Source: CAVDHB01 sp963608705
GTDB taxonomy: Bacteria; Bacteroidota; Bacteroidia; Bacteroidales; Bacteroidaceae
Direction of reading: 5' to 3'
Assembly (NCBI GenBank): GCA_963608705.1
Contig: CAVDHB010000027.1
Span: 133,176 to 197,175, forward strand
Length of the DNA: 64,000 nt
Shown: piece after piece, positions 34,178 through 43,125 of the stretch
Position numbering within the stretch: position 1 is the first letter of the stretch
How the letters are laid out: every line of letters starts with the position of its first letter
The notes under the pieces: model-generated
What the model was told of the DNA's origin: nothing
Databases searched by the model: none
Seen by the model: the letters and a program-made list of their open reading frames with translations, nothing else
Position numbers and translations under genes: made by a program

Positions 34178-35887
34178 TTAATAACCTGGGTTCTGTTCCA
34201 ATTTTGCGTCCTTGTTCAGCTGCACATCGTTCAGCGGAATCGGGAAGAGATAGTTGTTGTCGGTGAATCCGACCGTTTTCTTGTCCTCCGCAGGCTTATC
34301 GCCATTCTTCTGGATACGCTCTTTAAGGGTATGCGTGCGCACCAAGGTGTAGCGACGATTCTCCTCGCCTATCAGCTCTCTGGCACGTTCGTCCAAGATA
34401 AAGTCGAGCGTGATTTGACTTTGGCTTACCTTTCCGGCGTTCGCATCGCCAGTAGCGGCCCGGTAGTCTTTGAAGGCACGGTCACGCAACTTGTTGATGT
34501 CATCGGCGGCTCCTTGCAAATTCCCTTGGCGGAAACGGGCCTCGGCACGCAACAGGTAAGTTTCTCCCAAGCGCATCAGCGGCCAGTCCTTCACCATCGC
34601 ATAGCCGAAATCATCACTCGGGTCATACTGTCCCCATTTGGTAGTATAAGGCATGAAGTTAGCCAAGGAGTCTGTCTCCGCCGGGATGTACTTGTCTCCG
34701 GTCTTCACGGTAACAGTCTTCACTGCGTCTTTAGAGTCCTTAGCCACTCTCCAACCGTTTTTGTCAATGCCGATTTCCTCCTTGTAATCAGGCTTGTTCA
34801 AGTAAAGCTCACGGCGGATGTTGTAACGGGAGTTGCGAATATCCCCCTTGTCATACAAACCGTACTTGATAAAGTTGCTGATACGCAAACGGGCGATACC
34901 ACGTCCGCCTAAAGAATCGGCGTTCACCATACCCGGCGCATTGTAATATGCGGGGACCCATACACGACGGTGCTGCGGGTTGTCTATTGTGCCGCCTACC
35001 ACGTCACGGTTGTATTCCATCTCAAAAGTCCAGATACCCTCCGTGTTTCCTTGTGAGCGGCGCATATTGCCCTGACGGAACATATCGTAGAAATAATCGC
35101 CTTCCTGTTCCTGGTTCACACCGTAACGTTGGTTGACAAGGCTGTAATTGCCACTGTTTATGATTTCGGAGAGCACCTGCTCAGCTTTCGCGTAATAGGC
35201 ATTGTCACGCATTCCGATGCGGAGGTAGACCTGTCCGGCCAACTGACGGGCGCAATCTTTGTTCAACTTGCTCTGTTCGGAAGCCTTGCCCAGGTCTGGC
35301 AGGTTTTGCATGGCATACGCCAAGTCCGCCTCTATCTGCTTGTCCACTTCCTCCACTTTCGCACGGGTGTATTTAGTATGTGGATTCTTGTTCTGGGAAT
35401 CCAGAGTCAATTCCAAAGGCACACCTCCGTAGAAAGTGGTAAGCATGTCATAAGCGTATGCGCGGAAGAACTTCGCCTCTGCCGTAGACACCTTGTCGGC
35501 TTTGTCACCTTTGGCGTCCTCTTTCTGAATCAGAGAATTGGCGTTACCAATGATTTCATAGAGCTTTTCCCACAGGAAGCTGGCCGTTCCGTTCTCCGAG
35601 TTCAACTCATTATAACGGTAGAAACCGATTTCCACCCCCTGCACTTGGCAGGGAGTCGCCACATCGGTGCCGACTTGGAAGGAAGAAAGGAAACCTTGGT
35701 TGCCTGACTGTCCCCACAATGCGGCGAACTGGCGGTATAAGCCCGCCGCCTGATTCACCGGCGAGTCAAAGTCATCTCCGAAAGAAGAGAAGTTCTTCTC
35801 GTCCAAGAAACTGTCGCTGCATGAAGTGGTGGTCAGTGCCGTGGACGCAGCAATCAGGCAAGCTGACATAAGATATGATATTTTCAT
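34178..35887 (-). CDS. SusD/RagB-like surface glycan-binding lipoprotein
   Basis: Starting at MKISYLMSACL the protein has 569 residues; an ATG three codons earlier is in frame but adds nothing. The type II signal peptide ends in TTTSC (Cys 22). The body is the helical TPR-like SusD fold with the N-terminal FLDEKNFSS motif, KFFRAYAYDMLTTFYGGVPL near residue 140, and the C-terminal WPLMRLGETYLLRAEARFRQG and FILDERARELIGEENRRYTL motifs of RagB/SusD. It forms the lid of the SusC channel and binds oligosaccharides or glycopeptides. It lies 13 bp after SusC in the same operon. The ligand cannot be inferred because no hydrolase accompanies the pair. Confidence 0.93.
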   Translation of the reverse strand: MKISYLMSACLIAASTALTTTSCSDSFLDEKNFSSFGDDFDSPVNQAAGLYRQFAALWGQSGNQGFLSSFQVGTDVATPCQVQGVEIGFYRYNELNSENGTASFLWEKLYEIIGNANSLIQKEDAKGDKADKVSTAEAKFFRAYAYDMLTTFYGGVPLELTLDSQNKNPHTKYTRAKVEEVDKQIEADLAYAMQNLPDLGKASEQSKLNKDCARQLAGQVYLRIGMRDNAYYAKAEQVLSEIINSGNYSLVNQRYGVNQEQEGDYFYDMFRQGNMRRSQGNTEGIWTFEMEYNRDVVGGTIDNPQHRRVWVPAYYNAPGMVNADSLGGRGIARLRISNFIKYGLYDKGDIRNSRYNIRRELYLNKPDYKEEIGIDKNGWRVAKDSKDAVKTVTVKTGDKYIPAETDSLANFMPYTTKWGQYDPSDDFGYAMVKDWPLMRLGETYLLRAEARFRQGNLQGAADDINKLRDRAFKDYRAATGDANAGKVSQSQITLDFILDERARELIGEENRRYTLVRTHTLKERIQKNGDKPAEDKKTVGFTDNNYLFPIPLNDVQLNKDAKLEQNPGY

Positions 35888-35900
35888 AAGGGTCATTCAT

Positions 35901-38900
35901 TTAGAAAGTTACGTTAATACCGAAGACAAAGCTCTTCGTCATCGGGTAGTTGCTGGAATCATACACGGTTTCTCCACGAGTGCCATCGTAAGCACTGTTT
36001 CCACGTTTCACATTGCGTGCCTCAGGATCCCAACCAGTCCAGTTGGTGAAGGTGAAGAGGTTACGACCGCTGGCATAGACAGTCAGTCCTCCCAGTCCTA
36101 TCTTCTTCAAGATGGAAGCGGGGAAATTATAGCTCAACGTGATGTCCTTGATACGAGTGTAGCTGGCGTCCTGTGCGAAGCCGTAACCATGAGGATTCGA
36201 GTTCGTGCGCAACGAACGCCACTCGTTACTCTTGTTCTCCGGTGTCCAGTAGCCCACATCCGTGGTGAAATTCTGCTTACCCATTTCGTCTGAAGCAGCA
36301 CCAATCAAGTTGTTGTACTTCTTCACACCCTGCACTGTCTGAATAAAAATGCTGAGCGTAAGGTCTTTCCACGTAAAGGTGTTGGTCATACCGCCAATCC
36401 ATTTCGGAGTGGTCTGGCCTTGGATAGAGCGGTCGTCATCATTAATCTTACCATCTTTATTGACATCCGCCAACTTCACGTCACCCGCCTTGGCGGAATC
36501 ATCCCATCCTTTGTTCACGCCATTCTTGATTTCGTCTTCCTGCCAGATACCCACTTTGGTATAATCATAAATCACACCGATAGGCTGTCCGATGAACCAG
36601 CGGTTGCCGAGGTCGTCCTTCTTGTCACCGTAAAGGTCTTTAATCTCGTTCTTGTTCCAGGAGAACACGAGGTTCGTACTCCACGTGAAGTCCTTGGTGA
36701 CGATATTCTTGGAGTTCAAGGTAAGCTCGATTCCCTTGTTGGCCGTCTCTCCCATGTTAGACCACACATAGTCGAAGAAAGAGACCTTCGGGAGATTACG
36801 TTTCAGCAGCAAGCCGTTGGTACGGGAAGCGTACACATCCAAGTTACCGCTCAACCGGTTGTTCCACAGTCCAAAGTCGATACCGAAGTTGAAGGTCTTG
36901 GTAGTCTCCCAGGTCAAATCCGAGTTACCCATGTTGTCGCCAAACTGCAAAGCCGTGGTGGGAAGTCCGCCGAATGCAATCATATTGTTGCTCATCTTCA
37001 CCATGGTCTGGTACACACCGATGGCCTCGTTACCGGTCTTACCGTAAGAGAGACGGAGTTTCAAGTTGCTCAACCAGCTTTTCGTGCCGGCCATGAAGGA
37101 TTCATTGGTCAAGTTCCATCCCAACGCCACAGACGGGAACACACCATACTTGTTGTTGTCACCGAACACGGAAGAACCGTCCCGGCGCACGGTGAAGGTA
37201 AAGAGATAACGGCTGTCATAGGAGTAGTTCACACGTCCCATCTGGGAAATCGTGGTGTAAAGCTCCGTGTAGGAATAAGCCTCCTGTGTCTTGGCCGCTC
37301 CCATGTTGTGCCACAACTGCTGATCGTTGATGAACCCGGTACCCTTCTGCTGCGCCCACTGGTACTTCTTGCGGGAAGCTGAGTACAAGCCAGTCAAGTC
37401 CAGGTGGTGTTTCCCGAAGTCACGCGCATAGGAAACGATGTTCTCGATGATATAGCTCTGCGTGTCCTCATTCTTGATTTCCGCATAACCGCCATTCACA
37501 TTTCCCTGTGCCGCTCCCTCGTAGTAGTTATACCGCTTGGGCATGTAGGAGTAACCCATGTTCAGTTTGTATCGCAATCCCTGCAAAGGCTTCCACATCT
37601 CCCCGAAGTTCAGTTCAGCATAGCCGTTGATGTTGATGTTCCACTGACGGCGTTCAGGGTCCTGCGTCGTCCACATCAACGGGTTGGTATACAACTTGTC
37701 CTCCGCCATCGGGAATATCGCATAGCTGCCATCGTCATTATACATCTTGGCATAAGGGGACATGGCCTGCGCCATGGTGAAATTCACACGTCCGCCATCC
37801 TTGTTGTGAGAAACCAAGTAAGAGCTGGTACCAAGTTTCAACCACTTCGTGATGTCCGCATCCAGATTCATACGGAAAGAATAACGCTTGTAGTTGAATC
37901 CTTTCAGCACACCCTTCTGGTTCATATACTCGCCGGAGATGTAGTATTTCACGTGTTCAGCGCCACCTCCCACACTCACGTTGTGGCTTTGGATGACACC
38001 CGTCTGGGACACTTCGTCAATCCAGTCCCGCTCCACGCCTTTCTGATATTCCTCGTATTCAGCCTGGTTCAGCAGGACACCGCCACCGTTCAAGTCTTTA
38101 TCGTTAATCCGGGCATACTCCTGCTCACGGGCCATCATCTGTTCGCCGTTGGCGAAAGGCAGCTTATGAGCGAAATTCTCGAATCCCACATAGCCGCTGT
38201 AACGCACAGTCGGCTTGCCCGTCTTGCCTCGCTTGGTGGTAATCAAGATGACACCGTTAGAACCGTTCGTACCGTAGATGGCCGTGGCGGAAGCGTCTTT
38301 CAGGATTTCCATGGACTCAATATCGTTCGGGTTGATGTCGTTCAGCGTACCGCCGGACTTGCTGATAGGCACACCGTCCACGATAATGTAAGGGCCGGAA
38401 CTGGCGTTGATGGAGTTCTGTCCACGCACCATCGCATCCGGTGCGTCACCCGGAATGGAAGAAGTCTGGGTAATCGTGATACCGGCGGCTGCTCCCTGCA
38501 CGGCCTGCAACACATTGGTGACAGGCAGCTTGCCCAGACGGTCTTTATTAATAGAGGTGACAGACCCCGTGATGTCGGACTTCTTCTGCACGCCATAACC
38601 CACGACCACCAGCTCATTCAAGTTGCTGGTAGCGTCTTGTAAGGTAATCTGGAGCGTTTCACCCGGTGTAGCCTTGACTATCTGAGGGGTGAATCCCACA
38701 TAAGAGATTTCCAAATCACTGCCTGCGGGAGCTTTCAACACGAACTTTCCGTCCATGTCGGTAATCGTTCCCTGTGAAGAACCTTTCACTCGCACACTGG
38801 CGCCGATAATCGACTCGCCCTTGGAGTCCCTTACGACACCTGTAATAGAAGATGTCTGCTGCTGTACGCTTTGAACCGTATTAGGAACTGCGGCATACAT

Positions 38901-38978
38901 TTCCGCACCTCCTAAAGCAAACAAGCCATTGCAAAGCAGTAGAGCCAATAGTGTTTTTTGATTGTTGTGGTAACTCAT
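35901..38978 (-). CDS. SusC-like TonB-dependent outer-membrane receptor
   Basis: This 1025-residue protein is the channel partner of the SusD above. A signal peptide (ending near MYA) is followed by a carboxypeptidase-regulatory-like domain (residues 43-115, ITGVVRDSKGESIIGASV). The TonB box region and plug come next (ELVVVGYGVQKKSDITGS, IRGxNSI seen as VRGQNSINASSGPYIIVDGV), and then the 22-strand barrel ending in the aromatic FGINVTF. It has no N-terminal STN domain, so it is not a sigma/anti-sigma signalling receptor. It is the first gene of a two-gene operon with a TATATTTGC box 55 nt upstream. Confidence 0.95.
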   Translation of the reverse strand: MSYHNNQKTLLALLLCNGLFALGGAEMYAAVPNTVQSVQQQTSSITGVVRDSKGESIIGASVRVKGSSQGTITDMDGKFVLKAPAGSDLEISYVGFTPQIVKATPGETLQITLQDATSNLNELVVVGYGVQKKSDITGSVTSINKDRLGKLPVTNVLQAVQGAAAGITITQTSSIPGDAPDAMVRGQNSINASSGPYIIVDGVPISKSGGTLNDINPNDIESMEILKDASATAIYGTNGSNGVILITTKRGKTGKPTVRYSGYVGFENFAHKLPFANGEQMMAREQEYARINDKDLNGGGVLLNQAEYEEYQKGVERDWIDEVSQTGVIQSHNVSVGGGAEHVKYYISGEYMNQKGVLKGFNYKRYSFRMNLDADITKWLKLGTSSYLVSHNKDGGRVNFTMAQAMSPYAKMYNDDGSYAIFPMAEDKLYTNPLMWTTQDPERRQWNININGYAELNFGEMWKPLQGLRYKLNMGYSYMPKRYNYYEGAAQGNVNGGYAEIKNEDTQSYIIENIVSYARDFGKHHLDLTGLYSASRKKYQWAQQKGTGFINDQQLWHNMGAAKTQEAYSYTELYTTISQMGRVNYSYDSRYLFTFTVRRDGSSVFGDNNKYGVFPSVALGWNLTNESFMAGTKSWLSNLKLRLSYGKTGNEAIGVYQTMVKMSNNMIAFGGLPTTALQFGDNMGNSDLTWETTKTFNFGIDFGLWNNRLSGNLDVYASRTNGLLLKRNLPKVSFFDYVWSNMGETANKGIELTLNSKNIVTKDFTWSTNLVFSWNKNEIKDLYGDKKDDLGNRWFIGQPIGVIYDYTKVGIWQEDEIKNGVNKGWDDSAKAGDVKLADVNKDGKINDDDRSIQGQTTPKWIGGMTNTFTWKDLTLSIFIQTVQGVKKYNNLIGAASDEMGKQNFTTDVGYWTPENKSNEWRSLRTNSNPHGYGFAQDASYTRIKDITLSYNFPASILKKIGLGGLTVYASGRNLFTFTNWTGWDPEARNVKRGNSAYDGTRGETVYDSSNYPMTKSFVFGINVTF

Positions 38979-39032
38979 ACTTTGGTAATTTAAGTTTTTA
39001 TTTGTAAGCTTTATCTTTTCGCTTTTGCACTG

Positions 39033-39041
39033 GCAAATATA
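39033..39041 (-). promoter_or_regulatory. -7 element of the susC/susD operon
   Basis: TATATTTGC on the minus strand lies 55 nt before the SusC start; the -33 element is not clear. Between it and the uvrD terminator (39042-39290) the DNA is A/T rich and I see no gene. Confidence 0.55.
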
Positions 39042-39290
39042 GTATGACGGGAATTAACTCACATGATAAAATCGAGTCAAACAGGTATCAATTTGAATAT
39101 TGCGTCGAATTATGCACTATCTTGACTCATTCTTATCATATAATAAGGGTATTATCAAGCATTCAAAATGTATTATCTGTCCAAATTCGCTGTTTCCTTG
39201 CATAAGGAAGAAAAATCAACAGAGTAAGATGAATGTTTTATACCCTGTAGATTTGTACATATTAGATGTTATACAACATAAAAATTCAAT

Positions 39291-39320
39291 CTTTTTAAGT
39301 ATGTTTCCATACTTAAAAAG
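39291..39320. terminator. Terminator of uvrD
   Basis: CTTTTTAAGTATG (39291-39303) and its exact complement (39308-39320) form a 13-bp stem with a 4-nt loop, immediately past the uvrD stop. A and T tracts make it bidirectional. Confidence 0.85.
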
Positions 39321-39322
39321 GT

Positions 39323-41653
39323 TCAGCTTTTGTCTGCCGCAGGTTTCATCCTCGCAAAACGGACGAGAAGTGTTTTGGTCTCGCCTGTGGACTCGAAAGT
39401 CACTTTGATTTTCAGGTCATCGCCATCGCCTGTGATTTCATTCACAGTGCCACGTCCATAGCGCGCGTGAATGATGTCTTTCCCTACAGAGAAACGCATG
39501 CCCTTGTAAGTGGCCGTCTCCCGTGTCGGCTCTTGTTCCACCGTGGCCGGAGAGTCCAACTTGCGGATTCCCAGTCCTGACACAGAGGCTTTCAATAGAT
39601 TCTTGTCCACGGGCTTGGGAGACAACGACGGGACATCGTCCCACGGAGCTTTGAGGGTGGTATTGAAAATGGAGGTCCTTTTAATCGTCCCTAATTTCTC
39701 AAGATACTGGCTGTCTATCTCTTTCAGAAAACGACTCGGCGCACTGGCGACCATGCTTCCGTAAAGCATACGGGAGGTGGCATACGAGAGGTAACAGTAT
39801 TTCTCGGCACGGGTGATGGCCACGTAACACAGCCGGCGTTCCTCTTCCAGTGCTTTGGGACTGTGCAAGCTCCGGTTGCTGGGGAACAACTCCTCTTCCA
39901 GACCGGCCACAAAGACCACCGGGAATTCCAGCCCTTTGGACGCATGGATAGTCATCAGGGTTATTTTCTCTTCATCCTCCCCCTCGTCAGTGTCCAAATC
40001 CGAAAGGAGCGATACCTCTTGCAAGTAGTTGGAAAGCGTCGGATTGTCCAGTCCTTCCTCTTGCTTCGTCTGCGTGTAGTCAGCCAGTCCGTTGAGTAAC
40101 TCGTTCAAGTTTTCCTGACGAGCCAGTCCTTCGGTAGTCTTGTCCTGATAGATGTCGTTGGCTATGCCGCTCTCCTTTATAATCTGAGTGCCGAGGTCGA
40201 CCGCCGTTTTGTTTTCCGCCTCTTCAATAAACGCTCCTATAAGTCCGGTGAAAGAGTTCAATTTGTGGCGAGTGGCGGCAGTGATTCTCATTCCGTACTG
40301 GTCTGGCTGACAAGCCACCTCCCACACACTCACATTCTGCTCATTCGCCGTTTCCACTAATTTATTCAGGGTAGTCTGCCCAATCCCCCTCTTCGGATAA
40401 TTGACCACCCGCTTAAAGGCTTCCTCGTCATGGGGGTTCACCGCCAGGCGGAAATAAGCGATGACGTCCTTTATCTCCTTGCGTTGATAGAAGGACAGTC
40501 CGCCGTAGATACGGTACGGAAGCATCTGCTTGCGAAGGATTTCCTCGAACACTCGGCTCTGGGCGTTTGTGCGGTACAGTATCGCAAATGAATCGTAAGG
40601 GATTTGCTCCTCCTCGTGCAGCTTTTTAATCTCCTTGACCACCAAGAAACTTTCCTCCTTGTCGGAAAACGCCTTGATGACTTGCAGCTTCTTTCCTTCC
40701 TCTTTCTCCGAATAAGTGGTCTTTTTTATCTGCTTCTTGTTATTGGAAATCAAACTGTTGGCAGAGTTTACTATATTCTTGGTCGAACGGTAGTTCCGTT
40801 CCAGTTTGAAGAGTTTCGCACCCTTGTACTGCTGTCGGAAATGGAGAATATTGTCGATGTTCGCACCCCGGAAGCTGTAAATGCTCTGTGCGTCATCGCC
40901 CACCACGCACACTTTCTGATGCGAGGCGGCGAGTTCCCACACTATGCGGTCTTGCGCATAGTTGGTGTCCTGATACTCGTCCACCAAGATGAACTGGAAA
41001 CGGTCTGCATACTTCTTGCAGATGTCAGGGTGGTTGTGGAAGAGCATGAAGGTACGCAAAAGCAAGTCATCGAAATCCATCGCCTCCGCCTGTTGGCAGC
41101 GTTGCCAATAGGTAGTGTAGATGTCCCCTAACGCCTCCATGTTGTTCTCCCGGTCCTGCTGGAAATTATTGTAGTCGTTCACGTAGTCTTCGGGCAAGAC
41201 CAATGAGTTCTTCGCACTGGAAATCAGTGCCGCCACCACGGCGGGTTTGTACACTTTCTCATCCAATCCTTTCTCCTTGACAATCGCCTTCAGCAAGCTG
41301 CGCTGGTCGGCGGTATCATAGATGGTGAAATCAGACGAGAATCCCGTGGCCTGGTGCTCCATCCGCAGGATGCGGGCGAAAATGGAATGAAAGGTGCCTG
41401 CCCATACTTGGGACGCCAGTTCCGGCCCCGTCTGCAAGGCGATACGTTCCTTCATCTCCCTTGCCGCCTTGTTGGTGAACGTCAAGGCGAGGATTCTCCA
41501 CGGACGTATCCCCTGCTCTATAAGATAGGTGATTTTAGAGACCAAGACTTTCGTCTTACCACTGCCCGCTCCGGCAATAACCAAAGAAGGGCCGTCGATA
41601 TACTCCACGGCCTCTCTCTGGTTTTTGTTTAATTCATCTAGATAGTTTGTCAT
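39323..41653 (-). CDS. uvrD: ATP-dependent DNA helicase, UvrD/PcrA family
   Basis: This 776-residue superfamily 1A helicase unwinds DNA 3' to 5' in repair and replication restart. Motifs in order are Q (LNKNQREAV), I AGAGSGKT, Ia LALTFTNKAAREM, II ILVDEYQDTN, III GDDAQSIYSFRGA, IV ERNYRST, V LMTIHASKGLEF and VI VAITRAEK. The C-terminal 100 residues end in a small tudor-like domain (GKDIIHARYGRGTVNEI). Its ATG overlaps the stop of the YhcH-like gene. It is the last gene of the HAD-panB-YhcH-uvrD operon. The tail of a second uvrD allele survives at 32032-32091. Confidence 0.95.
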   Translation of the reverse strand: MTNYLDELNKNQREAVEYIDGPSLVIAGAGSGKTKVLVSKITYLIEQGIRPWRILALTFTNKAAREMKERIALQTGPELASQVWAGTFHSIFARILRMEHQATGFSSDFTIYDTADQRSLLKAIVKEKGLDEKVYKPAVVAALISSAKNSLVLPEDYVNDYNNFQQDRENNMEALGDIYTTYWQRCQQAEAMDFDDLLLRTFMLFHNHPDICKKYADRFQFILVDEYQDTNYAQDRIVWELAASHQKVCVVGDDAQSIYSFRGANIDNILHFRQQYKGAKLFKLERNYRSTKNIVNSANSLISNNKKQIKKTTYSEKEEGKKLQVIKAFSDKEESFLVVKEIKKLHEEEQIPYDSFAILYRTNAQSRVFEEILRKQMLPYRIYGGLSFYQRKEIKDVIAYFRLAVNPHDEEAFKRVVNYPKRGIGQTTLNKLVETANEQNVSVWEVACQPDQYGMRITAATRHKLNSFTGLIGAFIEEAENKTAVDLGTQIIKESGIANDIYQDKTTEGLARQENLNELLNGLADYTQTKQEEGLDNPTLSNYLQEVSLLSDLDTDEGEDEEKITLMTIHASKGLEFPVVFVAGLEEELFPSNRSLHSPKALEEERRLCYVAITRAEKYCYLSYATSRMLYGSMVASAPSRFLKEIDSQYLEKLGTIKRTSIFNTTLKAPWDDVPSLSPKPVDKNLLKASVSGLGIRKLDSPATVEQEPTRETATYKGMRFSVGKDIIHARYGRGTVNEITGDGDDLKIKVTFESTGETKTLLVRFARMKPAADKS

Positions 41654-42300
41654 TCTTCGTCCACATAATCAATCTTAATAACTATCACCCTGATATTCTG
41701 GTCCTTCTTCTTCGTTTCCAGCAATGGTATGTGCCAGTCGGAGGGGAAACAGATGATGAAACGACCCGGTGTGGATTCAAAGAACTTTGTTTTGTCCACC
41801 TCGAAATTATAGCGAGTCACATCCTTCTTGGGGTCATAAGGCACTTTAACGGTAGACGTGGCATGGTCTAAGAATCCGAATCCTTCCGTACCCTTGACCA
41901 CATACATGAAATCAATCTTCCGTTTGTGCGACTCCGTCCAGTGTCCTTTCAAGGGAACGTTCTTCCCGTCCTGCACATTGGCTTTCAGCGTGGTGCCGGG
42001 AATCATGACCGATCCTGCCTTCGTATTCAGCAAATCAGTCTCCGCCAACCATTTGAAGGCGGCATCCCACTGCGCCTTGTTACGGTGGTATTGCGTATAG
42101 AACTCCCGGAGATTGACAGACTTGTCCGGGCTTGCGGTGAATCCGTTGCGCCACTCTCCTTTTTTCACCCATCGTTTGATGGCTTTATCGGAAAGCGTCT
42201 GTGACATCTTCTCCGTTGGTTCAGTCCGACTGACGGACGCACATACCGGCATCCCTATGCAGCTTGCAAGAAGCAATGCGCCAAATAATTTTCTCATCAT
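41650..42300 (-). CDS. Exported YhcH/YjgK/YiaL family protein
   Basis: The 216-residue protein belongs to the YhcH/YjgK/YiaL (DUF386) cupin-like family, with HRNKAQWDAAFKWLAETDL, FMYVVKGTEGFG and FIICFPSDWHIPLL, where conserved charged and His residues coordinate a metal. Family members are linked to sialic acid or sugar catabolism and are usually cytoplasmic; this one has a signal peptide (cleavage near CAS, residue 22), so it should be periplasmic. It lies 1 bp after panB and overlaps uvrD, an odd operon for a sugar enzyme. Substrate unknown. Confidence 0.8.
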   Translation of the reverse strand: MMRKLFGALLLASCIGMPVCASVSRTEPTEKMSQTLSDKAIKRWVKKGEWRNGFTASPDKSVNLREFYTQYHRNKAQWDAAFKWLAETDLLNTKAGSVMIPGTTLKANVQDGKNVPLKGHWTESHKRKIDFMYVVKGTEGFGFLDHATSTVKVPYDPKKDVTRYNFEVDKTKFFESTPGRFIICFPSDWHIPLLETKKKDQNIRVIVIKIDYVDEE

Positions 42301-42301
42301 T

Positions 42302-43123
42302 TTAATATTGTTCTTCCTTGTTCGGGAAATTTACCTCTTTCACATCTCTCACATAATGGCTCACCGCCTCTTGAATCGTGCTTTCAAGTTGGGCGTAACG
42401 GCGCACAAATTTGGGTTTGAATCCCGCGTCCATTCCCAGCAAGTCATTCACCACCAGCACTTGCCCGTCGCAGTCCTGTCCCGCTCCGATGCCGATGGTG
42501 GGAATGGTGAGTTCTTCCGTCACCTTCGCAGCCAGTTTGGCGGGGATTTTCTCCAACACCACGGCAAAGCATCCCGCCTCTTCCAAGGCGTGCGCACCAC
42601 GCATGAGATGGATGGCCTCTGCCTCCTCTTTGGCTCTCACGCCGAATCCGCCGAACATATTGACGCTCTGCGGAGTAAGTCCGAGGTGTCCCATGACAGG
42701 AATTCCAGAGAGCGTGAGCTTGCGCACCACGTTCTCCATCTCCACCCCGCCTTCCAGTTTCAGGCCGTCCACACCCGTCTCTTTCATGATACGCACGGCG
42801 TTGTGGAGAGCCTGCTCGGGAGACTCCTCATACGTGCCGAACGGCATGTCGCAAAGTACGAAAGCATGCTTGGCCGCCCGTTTCACGCTGCGGGCGTACA
42901 CAATCATCTCGTCCAGGGAAATGGGCAGTGTGGTGTCATTCCCCGCCATCACGTTGGAGGCGGAATCTCCCACCAGGATAATGTCAATTCCCGCCTTGTC
43001 CACTAAACGAGCCATGCTGAAATCATAGGAGGTAAGCATGGCGATTTTCTCGCCAGCCTTTTTCATGTCGCGAAGTACATTTACTGTCACTTTCTTCGCT
43101 GAATCTGATAAATAGGAAGACAT
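42302..43123 (-). CDS. panB: 3-methyl-2-oxobutanoate hydroxymethyltransferase
   Basis: PanB adds a hydroxymethyl group from methylene-tetrahydrofolate to alpha-ketoisovalerate, the first step of pantothenate synthesis. The 273-residue TIM barrel shows MLTSYDFSMARLVDKAG, ILVGDSASNVMAGNDTTLP with the metal aspartate, VDGLKLEGG, MGHLGLTPQSV and IGIGAG. Length matches the E. coli enzyme. It lies 2 bp after the HAD gene and 1 bp before the YhcH-like gene, so it is in the middle of the operon. Confidence 0.95.
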   Translation of the reverse strand: MSSYLSDSAKKVTVNVLRDMKKAGEKIAMLTSYDFSMARLVDKAGIDIILVGDSASNVMAGNDTTLPISLDEMIVYARSVKRAAKHAFVLCDMPFGTYEESPEQALHNAVRIMKETGVDGLKLEGGVEMENVVRKLTLSGIPVMGHLGLTPQSVNMFGGFGVRAKEEAEAIHLMRGAHALEEAGCFAVVLEKIPAKLAAKVTEELTIPTIGIGAGQDCDGQVLVVNDLLGMDAGFKPKFVRRYAQLESTIQEAVSHYVRDVKEVNFPNKEEQY

Positions 43124-43125
43124 CT

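Noticed and set aside
37404..38642. 412-codon plus-strand open frame
   Set aside because: It is antisense to the SusC gene; the SusC reading has full domain structure, and codon bias alone explains the long antisense frame.
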